39,249 nucleotides of DNA from an uncultured beta proteobacterium (GTDB lineage: Bacteria; Pseudomonadota; Gammaproteobacteria; Burkholderiales; Burkholderiaceae_C): positions 1 to 39,249 of the forward strand of contig CAIMSP010000155.1 of assembly GCA_903844215.1 (NCBI GenBank). The letters run 5' to 3'. Shown piece after piece: positions 25,326 to 39,035 of this stretch. A program made the position numbers and the translations under genes. How positions within the stretch are numbered: the first letter of the stretch is position 1; each line of letters opens with the position of its first letter. The notes beneath the pieces are model-generated. The model was not told the origin of the DNA. It saw nothing but the letters and a program-made list of their open reading frames with translations, and made no database searches.

Positions 25326-26579
25326 CTATTTCGTCGCGGCGGCGGCGGCGATGTTTTTCATGGCGGCGGCCACGCTCATCTTGTCGTTGTTCCAGAACTG
25401 GCTCACAGCGTCCTTCAAGGCCCCTTCGACGGCCGGATTGGCGGCCATGTCGTGCGCCAACGAAGGCACCAGGGAGCCGGTCTTGGCGGTCTCCACGAAG
25501 TCCTTGCCGGAGGTCTTGGCGCAGTCGTCAAACTTGTCCATCTTCAGGTTCAGGCGCGCCGGGATCGAACCCTTGTTCAGGTTGAACACTTCCTGAAATT
25601 CCGTGCTCATGATGGCGGCGGCCAAATCGGCCTGGGCCTTTTGCGCATCCGCCGACTTGAGCTTGAACATGGCGATGGAATCGATGTTGAAGCTGAAGGC
25701 GTTCGCCGTTCCCGGTGTGGCGGCGCACAGGAAGTCCTTGCCCGGTGCCTTGCCGGCGGCGAGAAATTCGCCCTTGGCCCAGTCCCCCATGAACTGGAAA
25801 CCGGCCTTGCCCTGCATCACCATGGCCGTGGCCAGATTCCAGTCGCGCCCGGCGGCGCCGGGATCGGTATAGGCCTTGAGCTTGCGAAAGGTTTCCAGCG
25901 ACTTCTTCATGGTGTCGCTGGCGAAGGCCTTGGGGTCGAGCTTGACGAAGGCGTCGGCATAGAACTTGGCGCCACCGATACCCAGCACCACATCCTCAAA
26001 CACGGTGAGGTCCTGCCAGGACTGGCCGCCATGCGCCAGCGGGATCAGGCCCGCGGCCTTGATCTTGTCGGCTGCGGCGAAAAATTCTTCGTAGGTCTTG
26101 GGCATGGTCGCCACACCGGCCTTTTTGAGCACGGCCGGATTCGCCCAGACCCAGTTCACGCGGTGCACATTCACTGGTGCGGCCACATAGCTGCCCTGGT
26201 ACTTCATCACGTCGGCCACGACCTTGGGCAACAGGCTGTCCCACTTCTCGGCCTTGGCCACGGCGTCCAGATTGGCGAGCACGCCTTCCCTGGCCCACTC
26301 CTGAATCGCCGGCCCCTTGATCTGCGCGGCCGAGGGCGGATTGCCCGCTACGACGCGGCTCTTGAGCACCGTGGCCGCGTTGTCGCCGCCGCCACCGGCC
26401 ACGGCAAAATCCTTCCAACTGTGGCCCTTGGCCTGCATGATCTTCTTGAGCTCGGCCACCGACTTGGCCTCGCCACCCGAGGTCCAGTAGTGCAGGACTT
26501 CAACTTCACCCGCGAGCGCGGGCATGGCAGCGGCCAGGGTCAACAAGACGGCGGCGGTGAGCGGGCGCAACTTCAACAT
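25326..26579 (-). CDS. Sugar ABC transporter substrate-binding protein
   Basis: ATG 26579 is preceded on the minus strand by AGGAGATTTTCCCC, a good ribosome site; an in-frame Met 20 codons upstream lacks one. The 417-residue protein has a Sec signal peptide (hydrophobic 6-20, cleavage expected after ALA at 23). The mature start GEVEVLHYWTSGGEAKSVAE is typical of glucose/mannose-binding proteins of the CUT1 family, as is AGGGGDNAATVLKSRVVAG. It has WT/W residues expected to stack on sugar rings. It is the first gene of the operon with two permeases and an ATPase. The ligand is most likely a monosaccharide such as glucose, but an oligosaccharide cannot be excluded. Confidence 0.9.
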   Translation of the reverse strand: MLKLRPLTAAVLLTLAAAMPALAGEVEVLHYWTSGGEAKSVAELKKIMQAKGHSWKDFAVAGGGGDNAATVLKSRVVAGNPPSAAQIKGPAIQEWAREGVLANLDAVAKAEKWDSLLPKVVADVMKYQGSYVAAPVNVHRVNWVWANPAVLKKAGVATMPKTYEEFFAAADKIKAAGLIPLAHGGQSWQDLTVFEDVVLGIGGAKFYADAFVKLDPKAFASDTMKKSLETFRKLKAYTDPGAAGRDWNLATAMVMQGKAGFQFMGDWAKGEFLAAGKAPGKDFLCAATPGTANAFSFNIDSIAMFKLKSADAQKAQADLAAAIMSTEFQEVFNLNKGSIPARLNLKMDKFDDCAKTSGKDFVETAKTGSLVPSLAHDMAANPAVEGALKDAVSQFWNNDKMSVAAAMKNIAAAAATK

Positions 26580-26712
26580 GGGGGAAAATCTCCTGGGGAG
26601 CCGACAAGGGCGGGTGGGACGGGCAAAATCAGCCGCCATTCTCGCGACTTGGCGGTTTCACGCATCGGCATTTGCCCTGATGCCTGGATAATCGGCAGGC
26701 TGAAAGAAAGTC

Positions 26713-26749
26713 CTTTCATGACTCGGTGCGTTACGCCCTTGCATGAAAG
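26713..26749. repeat. Palindromic element related to the right-edge 59-bp repeat
   Basis: CTTTCATG (26713-26720) and CATGAAAG (26742-26749) are perfect inverted arms, with an inner GGTGCG-TTA-CGCCC stem. The architecture TTTCATG-GGTGCG-CGCCC-CATGAAAGT is the same as in the tandem array at 39036-39249. It lies in the 203-bp divergent gap between the binding-protein gene and crcB. Confidence 0.7.
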
Positions 26750-26786
26750 TCCGCGCGGCGCCGCCCGCCGCATTGCAAAGTCATGA
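26718..26786 (+). CDS. Possible 22-codon leader ORF overlapping crcB start
   Basis: ATG 26718 lies in the left arm of the palindrome. The frame reads [20 protein letters not shown] and two further residues, and its TGA (26784-26786) overlaps the crcB ATG (26783) as ATGA. It could couple translation to crcB. There is no strong ribosome site and no known homologue, so it may be chance. Confidence 0.2.
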   Translation: MTRCVTPLHESPRGAARRIAKS

Positions 26787-27172
26787 ACATGCTGAATTCA
26801 ATTCTGGTGATCAGTTTAGGAGCCTCGCTCGGAGCCGTCGCACGCTGGTTGCTCGGCTTGGGGCTGAACCACGCCTTCACGCAGATCCCTGCGGGCACGC
26901 TCGCCGCCAACCTGGTCGGCGGCTATCTGATCGGCGTGGCGCTGGCCTTCTTCACCGATCACCCCGGTCTGTCGCCGGAATGGCGTTTGCTGGTGATCAC
27001 CGGCTTCCTGGGCGGACTCACCACCTTCTCGACCTTCTCGGCCGAGGTGACGGCGCTGATCCAGCAGGGCCGACTGAGCTGGGCCGTGGCCGCGATTTCG
27101 CTGCACGTCTTCGGCTCCCTGGGCATGACCGTGCTCGGACTGGCGACGTTCGCGGCCTTCAAGCGCGCCTGA
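26783..27172 (+). CDS. crcB: Fluoride ion channel CrcB/Fluc
   Basis: This 129-residue protein has four membrane helices and the Fluc signatures [24 protein letters not shown] (conserved Asn) and [13 protein letters not shown] (the Phe-box and Thr/Ser track). Fluc forms an antiparallel dimer that lets fluoride leave the cytoplasm. A second ATG two codons on (26789) is an alternative start. The upstream region carries a palindrome and a short overlapping ORF; I could not find a convincing fluoride riboswitch there. Confidence 0.92.
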   Translation: MNMLNSILVISLGASLGAVARWLLGLGLNHAFTQIPAGTLAANLVGGYLIGVALAFFTDHPGLSPEWRLLVITGFLGGLTTFSTFSAEVTALIQQGRLSWAVAAISLHVFGSLGMTVLGLATFAAFKRA

Positions 27173-28333
<1,161 letters not shown>

Positions 28334-28357
28334 GTTTCACGCCACAGGCGCGCGCCC

Positions 28358-29068
28358 TCAGTCGGCCTTGCGCGTGGCAAACAGGTAGTTCACGCTGGTG
28401 TCGCTGTTGAGCCAATAGCGCTGGGTGATCGGGTTGTAGGCCATGCCCGAGGTGCGCTGCAGGTCCAGGGAACCGGCACGGCAATAGCTGGCGAGTTCAC
28501 TGGGTCGCACCATCTTGGCGTATTCGTGCGTGCCGCGCGGCAACATTTTGAGCACATACTCCGCCCCCACCACGGCCAGCAAATACGACTTGGGATTGCG
28601 GTTCAGGGTCGAGAAGAACACCCAGCCACCGGGCTTGACCAGGGCCGCGCAGGCGCGCACGACCGAGGCCGGATCGGGCACATGCTCGAGCATTTCCATG
28701 CAGGTCACGACATCGAAACTGGCGGGCTGTTCATCGGCCAGCGCCTCCACCGCCACCTCGCGGTAGCTGACGTTGGCGGTCTGCGCTTCCAGGGCATGCA
28801 GTTGCGCCACCTTGAGCGCCTTGGTGGACAGGTCGATGCCCAAGACCTGTGCGCCCTTGCGCGCCATCGAGTCCGACAGGATGCCGCCGCCGCAGCCCAC
28901 GTCGAGCACCCGCTTGCCTTGCAGCGGCACCATCGCGTTGATCCAGTCCAAGCGCAGCGGATTGATCTGGTGCAGTGGACGGAATTCGCTTTCGGTATCC
29001 CACCAGCGGTGGGCAAGCTCGGAGAATTTGGCCAGTTCGGCCGGGTCGGCGTTGAGTGTGGAAGTCAT
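28358..29068 (-). CDS. ubiG: Ubiquinone biosynthesis O-methyltransferase UbiG
   Basis: This 236-residue class I SAM methyltransferase carries out both O-methylations of ubiquinone synthesis. The SAM motif is [16 protein letters not shown], and the UbiG hallmarks [23 protein letters not shown] and MLEHVPDP are present. ATG 29068 (MTSTLNADP) is preferred over an upstream Met at 29110 because homologues start there and the extra 14 residues are not conserved-looking. It is downstream of the OmpA-family gene, separated by a terminator. UbiG next to OmpA and gyrA is a common betaproteobacterial arrangement. Confidence 0.93.
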   Translation of the reverse strand: MTSTLNADPAELAKFSELAHRWWDTESEFRPLHQINPLRLDWINAMVPLQGKRVLDVGCGGGILSDSMARKGAQVLGIDLSTKALKVAQLHALEAQTANVSYREVAVEALADEQPASFDVVTCMEMLEHVPDPASVVRACAALVKPGGWVFFSTLNRNPKSYLLAVVGAEYVLKMLPRGTHEYAKMVRPSELASYCRAGSLDLQRTSGMAYNPITQRYWLNSDTSVNYLFATRKAD

Positions 29069-29124
29069 GCTGGGATTATCGGCAAAGAAGCGCCTGCACA
29101 GGGGCATCACTTCGGCTCAAACAA

Positions 29125-29148
29125 CAAAAAACCCGCCGAAGCGGGTTT
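29125..29148 (-). terminator. Rho-independent terminator of the OmpA-family gene
   Basis: On the minus strand ACCCGC-TTCG-GCGGGT (29146-29131) is followed by a run of six T (29130-29125). It starts 24 bp after the OmpA-family stop and lies before ubiG. Confidence 0.85.
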
Positions 29149-29171
29149 TCTGAAATCAAGCGAGGCCTGAT

Positions 29172-29849
29172 TTACATGGCGGCGCGGGTGCCGACCACTT
29201 CGATTTCAACGCGACGGTTCTTGGCGCGGCCTTCTGCGGTCTGGTTGTCAGCCACAGGTTGCTTCTCGCCCTTGCCTTCGGTGTAGACGCGGTTCTTTTC
29301 CACGCCCTTGGTCACCAGGTAGGCCTTGACCGCTTCAGCGCGCGCCACCGACAGCTTCTGGTTGGAGGCGTCGCCACCGACCGAGTCAGTGTGACCCACG
29401 GCGATGATGACTTCCAGATTCACGCCCTTGATCTTGCCAACCAGGTCGTCGAGCTTGGCTTTGCCTTCGGCCTTGACGACCGACTTGTTGAAGTCAAAGA
29501 AGGCGTCAGCAGCGTAGGTCACCTTGGTGGCTGCAGGAGGCTGGGGAGCCGGTGCGGGCACAGGAGCAGGAGCCGCCTTGGCCACAGGTGCGGGAGCAGC
29601 GACCGGAGCGGGCGCAGGTGCTGGAGCGGCCACGGGAGCGGGAGCTGGTGCAGCCTTGATGGCGCCGTCACAGTCCTTGGAGGCCGTCGCAGGCGTCCAG
29701 TTGGCATCACGCCAGCACAGTTCGGTGTTGCCGTTTTTCCAGACCAGCTCAGTGTTGCCATTGCGCCAGTTGTCCACGGATTGCGCGCCAGCAGCCGTTG
29801 CCAGTGCAGCAGCGGCGACGAGCAGTGCCACTTGATTGAGTTTCTTCAT
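29172..29849 (-). CDS. OmpA family outer membrane protein
   Basis: The 225-residue protein has a signal peptide (cleavage expected at AGA-QS, residue 22). A short Cys-containing region with the repeated NGNTEL motif (RNGNTELVWKNGNTELCW) is followed by a long Ala/Pro linker (about 65-105). The C-terminal OmpA-like peptidoglycan-binding domain contains FFDFNKSVVKAEG, GHTDSVGGDASNQKLSVARA and GRAKNRRVEIEV. It has no N-terminal beta-barrel, so it is likely periplasmic or peripherally attached, linking the envelope to peptidoglycan. AAGAGGGACAG precedes ATG 29849. A 13-bp palindrome GGTGACCATCACC (29908-29920) lies in the leader. Confidence 0.9.
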   Translation of the reverse strand: MKKLNQVALLVAAAALATAAGAQSVDNWRNGNTELVWKNGNTELCWRDANWTPATASKDCDGAIKAAPAPAPVAAPAPAPAPVAAPAPVAKAAPAPVPAPAPQPPAATKVTYAADAFFDFNKSVVKAEGKAKLDDLVGKIKGVNLEVIIAVGHTDSVGGDASNQKLSVARAEAVKAYLVTKGVEKNRVYTEGKGEKQPVADNQTAEGRAKNRRVEIEVVGTRAAM

Positions 29850-30051
29850 GATTCTGTCCCTCTTGGAAAATAAAGGCCGCAGACGCGCTGCGAGGTTTAG
29901 CATCTTGGGTGACCATCACCTAAAACGATGCCTCATTGTGCCATAGGCCATGGGTGAGTCCAAACCGGTTCGGCCTGGGATCGCCACAGGCGCTGCGTTT
30001 TATCAAGCGGTGTTGCTGGTAAGCGACAATCGCCCTGACGGGTCGATGTTC

Positions 30052-30057
30052 TAAAAT
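30052..30057 (+). promoter_or_regulatory. Candidate -10 element of gyrA
   Basis: TAAAAT (30052-30057), 59 bp before the gyrA start, is the best -10 match in the 266-bp divergent gap (29850-30115). No good -35 is at the right distance. Nothing else was identified in this gap besides the palindrome in the OmpA-family leader. Confidence 0.3.
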
Positions 30058-30115
30058 CGGCCGTTGCGGCCTTGCCTTGCCGCAAGCCCTGCTCACCCAA
30101 CCGCGCCCGCATTCC

Positions 30116-32757
<2,642 letters not shown>

Positions 32758-32761
<4 letters not shown>

Positions 32762-33864
32762 GCGAGCCCGAAACCCAACAGGCGCCCGCCACGCTGGCTG
32801 AGCTGCGCGTTCAGATCGACGCCGTCGACGCCGAGTTGCTCACGCTGCTGAACCGTCGCGCCAAGGTGGCCGAACAGGTCGGCGAAATCAAGCGCAAGGA
32901 AGGCTCGCCATTCTTTCGTCCCGACCGCGTGGCCCAGGTGATCGAGAAGATCCAAAGCGCCAACCAGGGGCCGCTCAAGGACGTGCACGTGGCCGCCGTC
33001 TGGCGCGAAATCATGTCCGCCTGCCTGGCACTGGAAGCGCCGCAGCGCGTGGCTGTGCTGGGCCCGGCCGGCACCTTCTGCGAGCAGGCGGCCATCGAAT
33101 TTTTCGGCAGCGCTGCGAACCTGATTTACTGCGCCAACTTCGACGAGGTGTTTCACGCCACGGCGGCGGGAACGGCGCAGTTCGGCGTGGTCGGCATGGA
33201 GAATTCCACCGAAGGCGTGATCGCGCGCTCACTGGACCTGTTCCTGCGCTCCCCGGTGCACGTCATTGGCGAGGTCAGCCTGTTGGTGCGGCACAACCTG
33301 TTGCGCCAGGAAAATTCGCTCGAAGGCATCGAGGTGGTGCTGGCCCATCCCCAGGCGCTGGCGCAGTGCCAGTCCTGGCTGTCGCAGCACCTGCCCCATG
33401 CCGAGCGCCGCGCCGTGTCCAGCAACGCCGAAGGCGCGCGCCTGGCCGTCGCCCATCCGACCTGGGCCGCCTTGGCCAGCGACCGCGCGGCGGCGCAGTT
33501 TGGCCTGCACATCGTGGCGCACGCGATTCAGGACGAGGCCTACAACCGCACCCGCTTTGCCGTGATCTGCCTGCCCCAGACCCTGGGCACGCCGCCGCCT
33601 TCGGGCAAGGACTGCACCAGCCTGGTGGTCTCGGTGACGAACCGACCCGGCGCCGTGCACGACCTGCTGGTGCCGCTGAAGAACAACGGCGTTTCCATGA
33701 CGCGCTTCGAGTCGCGCCCGGCGCGTACCGGCCAATGGGAGTACTACTTTTATATCGATCTGGACGGCCACCCGTCGCAGCCGCATGTGGCCAAGGCGCT
33801 GCAGGAGTTGCGCAGCCTGTGTGCGTTCTACAAGGTGCTGGGAACCTATCCGGTGAGCGCATGA
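32758..33864 (+). CDS. pheA: Bifunctional chorismate mutase/prephenate dehydratase (P-protein)
   Basis: The 368-residue protein has an N-terminal chorismate mutase domain ([20 protein letters not shown]). The prephenate dehydratase domain follows ([24 protein letters not shown], and the NRTRF motif with the catalytic Thr), then a C-terminal ACT domain ([27 protein letters not shown]) for phenylalanine feedback. It makes phenylpyruvate. In the GPAGTF segment a Cys replaces the usual Ser/Thr, a minor variation. In most relatives serC lies between gyrA and pheA; here the two genes overlap directly. The start of tyrA overlaps its stop. Confidence 0.95.
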
Positions 33865-34745
33865 TGTTTGAACAATTGGGTCTCATCGGCTGCGGCCTCA
33901 TGGGCGGCTCGTTCGCGCTGGCACTGAAGAAGGCCGGCTTGGTCAAGCGCGTCGTGGGCTACAGCAAATCCCCCACCACCACCGAGCGCGCGCGCCAGAT
34001 GGGGATCATCGACGTCGAAGCCCCCTCGGCGCTGCTGGCCGTGTCCGGCTCCGACCTGGTGCTGATCGCGGTGCCGGTGGCGGCCAGCGAAGCCACGTTC
34101 CGATCGATCAAGAACCTGGTGACGCCGCAGATGTTGCTGATGGATGTGGGCTCCACCAAACGCGACGTGGTTGACGCCGCGCGCAGCGCCCTGGGCGATC
34201 GCTTTGGCTCCTTTGTCCCGGCCCATCCGATCACGGGTCGGGAAGTCTCGGGTGTGGAGCACGCCGTCGCCGACCTGTACAGCGGCAAGCAATTGATCCT
34301 CACGCCCACGGAGCGCACCCTGACCGCGCAACTCGACAAGGCCGTGGCGCTGTGGACCGCGCTGGGCTGTTCGGTGCGCCAGATGTCGCCCGACGCGCAT
34401 GATGCGGCCTTTGCGGCCGTGAGCCACTTGCCGCACCTGCTGGCATTTGCGCTGATCAGCAGCATTTCAAGCCAGCAAGAAGCGCGTGACTTCCTGTCCC
34501 TGGCCGGCCCGGGGTTTCGCGATTTCACCCGCATCGCCGCCAGCGACCCGAAGATGTGGCGCGACATCATGATGGCCAATCGCCAGGAGTTGCTGGCGCA
34601 GACCGACATGTTCAAGCGCACGCTGAACTCGCTGGAAAACATGGTCGCCAACAACCATGGCGACGCGCTCGAAGGCGTGCTGCAACTCGCCTCACAGGCG
34701 CGCGCACGCTGGCACATGACCTCGCATAAACCCCCGAAGTCCTGA
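33861..34745 (+). CDS. tyrA: Prephenate dehydrogenase
   Basis: This 294-residue NAD(P)-dependent enzyme of tyrosine synthesis has the dinucleotide fold [21 protein letters not shown] at the N-terminus. It also has [14 protein letters not shown] strand motifs ([14 protein letters not shown]), the catalytic His region [12 protein letters not shown], and [11 protein letters not shown]. There is no ACT domain. Two ATGs lie in tandem (33861 and 33864); the first overlaps the pheA stop as ATGA and is the likely coupled start. The gene is followed after 47 bp by the aroA-cmk fusion. Confidence 0.94.
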   Translation: MMFEQLGLIGCGLMGGSFALALKKAGLVKRVVGYSKSPTTTERARQMGIIDVEAPSALLAVSGSDLVLIAVPVAASEATFRSIKNLVTPQMLLMDVGSTKRDVVDAARSALGDRFGSFVPAHPITGREVSGVEHAVADLYSGKQLILTPTERTLTAQLDKAVALWTALGCSVRQMSPDAHDAAFAAVSHLPHLLAFALISSISSQQEARDFLSLAGPGFRDFTRIAASDPKMWRDIMMANRQELLAQTDMFKRTLNSLENMVANNHGDALEGVLQLASQARARWHMTSHKPPKS

Positions 34746-34792
34746 CAACCCACGCTGCGCCCAAGCGGCGGCGCGGCCCTGCGAAAACCCGT

Positions 34793-36796
34793 ATGTTCTC
34801 TACCGAATTCCTCGATATTCCGCCGCTCGCCCAGGCCGGCGGCACGGTGCTGCTGCCCGGCTCCAAGAGCATCTCGAACCGGGTGCTGCTGCTGGCTGCG
34901 CTGTGCACCGGCACGACCACGGTGCACGACCTGCTCGCCTCCGACGACACCAGCGTCATGCTCACGGCGCTGCGGCAATTGGGCTGCACGCTGCAGCAAA
35001 GCGGCACCAGCGTCGTGGTGCAGGGGCTCGCAGGTCGGCTGGCGCAGCCGCAGGCCGACTTTCACATGGGCAACGCGGGCACGGCGATGCGCCCGCTCAC
35101 TGCGGCCTTGGCGGTGCTGGGCGGCGACTTCTCGTTGCGCGGCGTGGCCCGCATGCACGAGCGCCCGATCGGCGATCTGGTCGATGCGCTGCGCCAACTC
35201 GGCTGCAGCGTCGATTACCTGGGACAGGACGGCTATCCGCCGCTGCACATTGGCCATCCGCAGCTCAAGTTGGACGCACCGATCCGCGTGCGCGGCGACG
35301 TCTCCAGCCAGTTCCTCACCGCGCTGCTGATGGCGCTGCCATTGGCAGCTGAACGCGACATCGTGATCGAGGTCGTGGGCGAGCTGATCTCCAAGCCGTA
35401 TATCGAAATCACGCTCAATCTGATGCAGCGCTTTGGCGTTGCGGTGCGGCGCGATGGCTGGCAGCGCTTCACCGTGCCCCAGGGCAGCCGCTACACCTCG
35501 CCGGGCGAGATCCACGTCGAAGCCGACGCCTCGTCGGCCAGCTATTTCATCGCGCTGGGCGCGCTCGCGCCAGCCACACCGGGGCACCAGGGCGTGCGCA
35601 TCGAAGGCGTGGGCGCAGCCTCGATCCAGGGTGATATCCGCTTTATCGAAGCCGCAATGGCCATGGGCGCGCGCGTCCAGAGCGGCCCGAACTGGCTGGA
35701 GGTGTCCCGCGGCGCCTGGCCGCTCAAGGCCATCGACCTGGACTGCAACCACATCCCCGACGCCGCCATGACCTTGGCCGTGATGGCCTTGTACGCGCAG
35801 GGCACCACCAGGCTGCGCAACATCGCGAGCTGGCGCGTCAAGGAAACGGACCGCATCGCCGCCATGGCCACGGAATTGCGCAAGCTCGGCGCGCGCGTGG
35901 AAGAAGGAGCGGACTGGATCGCCATCACGCCACCCCAGGGCCGCGCCGACTGGCGTGCGGCCAGCATCCACACCTACGACGACCACCGTGTGGCGATGTG
36001 CTTCGCACTGGCGGCGTTCAATCCGGCCGCGCTGCCGCTGCGCATCCAGGACCCCAAGTGTGTGGCCAAGACCTTCCCCGACTATTTTGAAGCCCTGTTC
36101 GCGCTGGCCCAGGCCGCGCCCGGCGCCATCCCCGTGCTCTGCGTCGATGGCCCCACGGCGTCGGGCAAGGGCACGCTGGCGGCGCTGCTGGCCGCACGCC
36201 TGGGCTACCACTTTCTGGACTCGGGCTCGCTCTACCGCGTGACCGGTCTGGTGGCGACGCGTGCCGGTCTGGCGCTGGACCTGGCGCACGAGGCGCCGAT
36301 CGCGGCGCTGGCGCAGGCGCTGCCGCTGCGCTTCGAGGAGGGTCGGGTCTGGCTCGGGAGCGAGGACATCAGCGAGGCCATCCGCACCGAGCAAGCCGGC
36401 ATGAATGCATCCAAGGTGTCGGCCCTGCCGGCGGTGCGCAACGCGCTGATCGAACTGCAGCGGCATTTTCGGCAGCTCCCCGGGCTCGTGGCCGACGGTC
36501 GCGACATGGGCACGGTGATCTTTCCCGACGCGCCGCTCAAGGTCTACCTCACGGCGAGCGCCGCGCAACGCGCACAAAGACGTCATAAGCAATTGATTTC
36601 AAAGGGAATTTCGACTACACTCGAAGATCTTCGCGCCGCCATGGAAGCGCGTGATGCACGGGACTCCTCCCGCAGCGTCGCGCCTCTCAAGCCGGCACAG
36701 GATGCGCTGCTGCTGGACAACTCCGAGCTGTCGATTGAAGAATCGGCACTTCAGGTATTGCACTGGTGGCAGAGCAAACAGCCGCTTCCATCCTGA
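34793..36796 (+). CDS. aroA-cmk: Fused EPSP synthase / cytidylate kinase
   Basis: A single 667-codon frame encodes two enzymes. Residues 1 to about 435 are class I EPSP synthase: [33 protein letters not shown], the catalytic DAAMTLA region, RVKETDRI and [11 protein letters not shown] short linker ([11 protein letters not shown]) leads to cytidylate kinase from about 446: the P-loop [34 protein letters not shown] and [13 protein letters not shown]. The first makes EPSP for chorismate, the second phosphorylates CMP/dCMP. The two activities are not in one pathway; in relatives the genes are adjacent or fused. This fusion is annotated in several Burkholderiales. No internal start or stop separates the halves. 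Confidence 0.95.
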   Translation: MFSTEFLDIPPLAQAGGTVLLPGSKSISNRVLLLAALCTGTTTVHDLLASDDTSVMLTALRQLGCTLQQSGTSVVVQGLAGRLAQPQADFHMGNAGTAMRPLTAALAVLGGDFSLRGVARMHERPIGDLVDALRQLGCSVDYLGQDGYPPLHIGHPQLKLDAPIRVRGDVSSQFLTALLMALPLAAERDIVIEVVGELISKPYIEITLNLMQRFGVAVRRDGWQRFTVPQGSRYTSPGEIHVEADASSASYFIALGALAPATPGHQGVRIEGVGAASIQGDIRFIEAAMAMGARVQSGPNWLEVSRGAWPLKAIDLDCNHIPDAAMTLAVMALYAQGTTRLRNIASWRVKETDRIAAMATELRKLGARVEEGADWIAITPPQGRADWRAASIHTYDDHRVAMCFALAAFNPAALPLRIQDPKCVAKTFPDYFEALFALAQAAPGAIPVLCVDGPTASGKGTLAALLAARLGYHFLDSGSLYRVTGLVATRAGLALDLAHEAPIAALAQALPLRFEEGRVWLGSEDISEAIRTEQAGMNASKVSALPAVRNALIELQRHFRQLPGLVADGRDMGTVIFPDAPLKVYLTASAAQRAQRRHKQLISKGISTTLEDLRAAMEARDARDSSRSVAPLKPAQDALLLDNSELSIEESALQVLHWWQSKQPLPS

Positions 36797-36856
36797 AGCG
36801 GCTACCAGCCCGCATCAACCCGCTGCGCCATCTGCGCACAGTTGCTGCGGTTTTTT
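36781..36856 (+). terminator. Hairpins and T-run between cmk and rpsA
   Basis: GCCGCTTC (36781-36788) and GAAGCGGC (36795-36802) form a perfect 8-bp stem that includes the aroA-cmk stop. Further on, CCGC (36820-36823) and GCGG (36847-36850) enclose TGCGC/GCGCA, followed by six T (36851-36856). The second is a poor but possible terminator; rpsA probably also has its own promoter within 36857-36954, where no clear consensus is seen. Confidence 0.4.
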
Positions 36857-36954
36857 AACGTAACCCGCGGGTCATCCGCACAACTGCCGTCCTCAGCTCT
36901 TAAAACAGCCGCATCCCGCTGCTGAAATCCTGTTGCCGGTTTAGGAAAAATTGA

Positions 36955-38634
36955 ATGTCTGAATCATTTGCCGCCCTTTTCGAAGAATCCCTGACGCGAA
37001 CAGAAATGCGCCCTGGCGAGGTCATCACCGCTGAAGTCGTGCGCATCGACCACAGCTTTGTCGTGGTCAACGCCGGTCTGAAGTCCGAAGCCTATGTGCC
37101 TTTGGAAGAATTCAAGAACGACAAGGGCGAAGTCGAAGTCCAAGTCGGCGATTTCGTCTCGGTGGCCATCGGCTCCGTGGAAAACGGCTACGGCGACACC
37201 ATCCTGTCGCGCGACACGGCCAAGCGCCTCGCGTCCTGGATGAGCCTGGAAAAAGCCCTGGAATCCGGCGAGTTCGTCACCGGCACCACCAGCGGCAAGG
37301 TCAAGGGCGGCCTGACCGTTCTGGTCAACGGCATCCGCGCCTTCCTGCCCGGTTCGCTGATCGAAACGCGTCCCATCAAGGACCTGTCTCCGTACGAAAA
37401 CAAGACCCTGGAATTCAAGGTCATCAAGCTCGACCGCAAGCGCAACAACGTGGTGCTGAGCCGCCGTGCCGTGGTTGAAGCCAGCATGGGCGAAGAGCGC
37501 GCGAAGATGATGGAAACCCTCAAGGAAGGTTCCGTGGTTCGCGGTGTCGTGAAGAACATCACCGAATACGGCGCCTTTGTGGACCTGGGCGGCATCGACG
37601 GCCTGCTGCACATCACCGACATGGCTTGGCGTCGTGTGCGTCACCCCAGCGAAGTGGTCACTGCGGGTCAGGAAATCACCGCCAAGATCCTCAAGTTCGA
37701 CACCGAAAAGAACCGCGTGTCGCTGGGTCTCAAGCAGATGGGCGACGACCCATGGATGGGCGTGAACCGCCGCTACCCCACGGCCACGCGCATGTTCGGC
37801 AAGATCACCAACATCGCCGATTACGGCGCATTTGTGGAACTCGAACCCGGCATCGAAGGCCTGGTGCACGTCTCCGAAATGGACTGGACGAACAAGAACA
37901 TCGCTCCCTCCAAGCTGGTCTCGCTGGGCGACGAAGTCGAAGTCATGGTCTTGGAGATCGACGAAGACAAGCGCCGCATCAGCCTGGGCATGAAGCAGTG
38001 CAAGGCCAACCCATGGCAGGAATTTGCTCAGGACACCAAGCGCGGCGACCGCGTCAAGGGCCCGATCAAGTCGATCACCGACTTCGGCGTGTTCGTCGGC
38101 TTGGCGGCCGGCATCGACGGCCTGGTGCACCTGTCCGACCTGTCCTGGAACGAGCCCGGCGAAACCGCCGTGCGCGCCTACAAAAAGGGCCAGGAAGTCG
38201 AAGCCATCGTGCTGGCTGTGGACGTGGACCGCGAGCGCATCTCCTTGGGCATCAAGCAGCTCGACTCGGATCCTTTCACCACCTTCGTCACCGTCAACGA
38301 CAAGGGCCAGACCGTCACCGGTAAGGTCAAGACCGTGGACGCACGCGGTGCCGAAATCGATCTGGGCGAAGACATCATCGGCTACCTGCGCGCTTCGGAA
38401 ATTTCACGCGACCGCGTGGAAGATGCCCGCAACGTGCTCAAGGAAGGCGACGAAATCACAGCCGTGGTGGTGAACGTGGATCGCAAGACGCGCAACATCC
38501 AACTGTCGATCAAGGCCAAGGATGCCGCTGATCAGCAAGAAGCCATGGCCACCCTGAGCCAGTCGTCGGCCCGTGAAAACGCCGGCACCACCAGCCTGGG
38601 CGCATTGCTGCGCGCCAAACTGGACAACAACTGA
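36955..38634 (+). CDS. rpsA: 30S ribosomal protein S1
   Basis: This 559-residue protein carries six S1 (OB-fold) repeats. Typical repeat motifs are [41 protein letters not shown] and [22 protein letters not shown]1 brings mRNA to the 30S subunit. AGGA lies upstream of ATG 36955, and the start [12 protein letters not shown] matches the family. A GCGGCC/GGCCGC stem (38652-38657 / 38674-38679) without a T-run lies between it and ihfB, 74 bp on. The cmk-rpsA-ihfB order is widely conserved. Confidence 0.97.
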   Translation: MSESFAALFEESLTRTEMRPGEVITAEVVRIDHSFVVVNAGLKSEAYVPLEEFKNDKGEVEVQVGDFVSVAIGSVENGYGDTILSRDTAKRLASWMSLEKALESGEFVTGTTSGKVKGGLTVLVNGIRAFLPGSLIETRPIKDLSPYENKTLEFKVIKLDRKRNNVVLSRRAVVEASMGEERAKMMETLKEGSVVRGVVKNITEYGAFVDLGGIDGLLHITDMAWRRVRHPSEVVTAGQEITAKILKFDTEKNRVSLGLKQMGDDPWMGVNRRYPTATRMFGKITNIADYGAFVELEPGIEGLVHVSEMDWTNKNIAPSKLVSLGDEVEVMVLEIDEDKRRISLGMKQCKANPWQEFAQDTKRGDRVKGPIKSITDFGVFVGLAAGIDGLVHLSDLSWNEPGETAVRAYKKGQEVEAIVLAVDVDRERISLGIKQLDSDPFTTFVTVNDKGQTVTGKVKTVDARGAEIDLGEDIIGYLRASEISRDRVEDARNVLKEGDEITAVVVNVDRKTRNIQLSIKAKDAADQQEAMATLSQSSARENAGTTSLGALLRAKLDNN

Positions 38635-38708
38635 TCGGTCAGATGAACACGGCGGCCTGATTCGCAAGCGTCGGGCCGCTGCCACAACTGAACACAAGCT
38701 GCATCCGC

Positions 38709-39020
38709 ATGACCCGCTCCGATCTGGTTGAAGAACTGGCCTCCCGCTTTGGCCAGCTCACGCATCACGACGCCGAAAGCGCGGTCAAGACGATTCTGGA
38801 CGCGATGGGCGAAGCGCTGATTCAAGGCCACCGGATCGAGATCCGCGGCTTTGGCAGCTTCTCCATCAACCACCGACCACCGCGCATGGGCCGCAACCCG
38901 CGCAGCGGTGAGAGCGTGGCCATTCCGGAAAAGCGCGTGCCGCATTTCAAACCCGGCAAGGCGTTGCGTGAAGCCGTGGATCAGAGAACGGCCGAATTGC
39001 AGGCGGACAACAAGATCTGA
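38709..39020 (+). CDS. ihfB: Integration host factor subunit beta
   Basis: The 103-residue protein belongs to the HU/IHF family: [17 protein letters not shown], the arm-base motif [24 protein letters not shown] with the intercalating Pro region, and [14 protein letters not shown] (with IhfA) bends DNA sharply in recombination, replication and transcription. ATG 38709 follows rpsA in the usual order. A tandem repeat array starts 16 bp after its stop. Confidence 0.96.
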   Translation: MTRSDLVEELASRFGQLTHHDAESAVKTILDAMGEALIQGHRIEIRGFGSFSINHRPPRMGRNPRSGESVAIPEKRVPHFKPGKALREAVDQRTAELQADNKI

Positions 39021-39035
39021 CGGTGCACGGCTAAC

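Noticed and set aside
26580..26783. Fluoride riboswitch before crcB
   Set aside because: A CTGATGCC segment near 26670 resembles the 3-prime part of the motif, but the expected 5-prime GGNGATGG part and its pairing are not seen.
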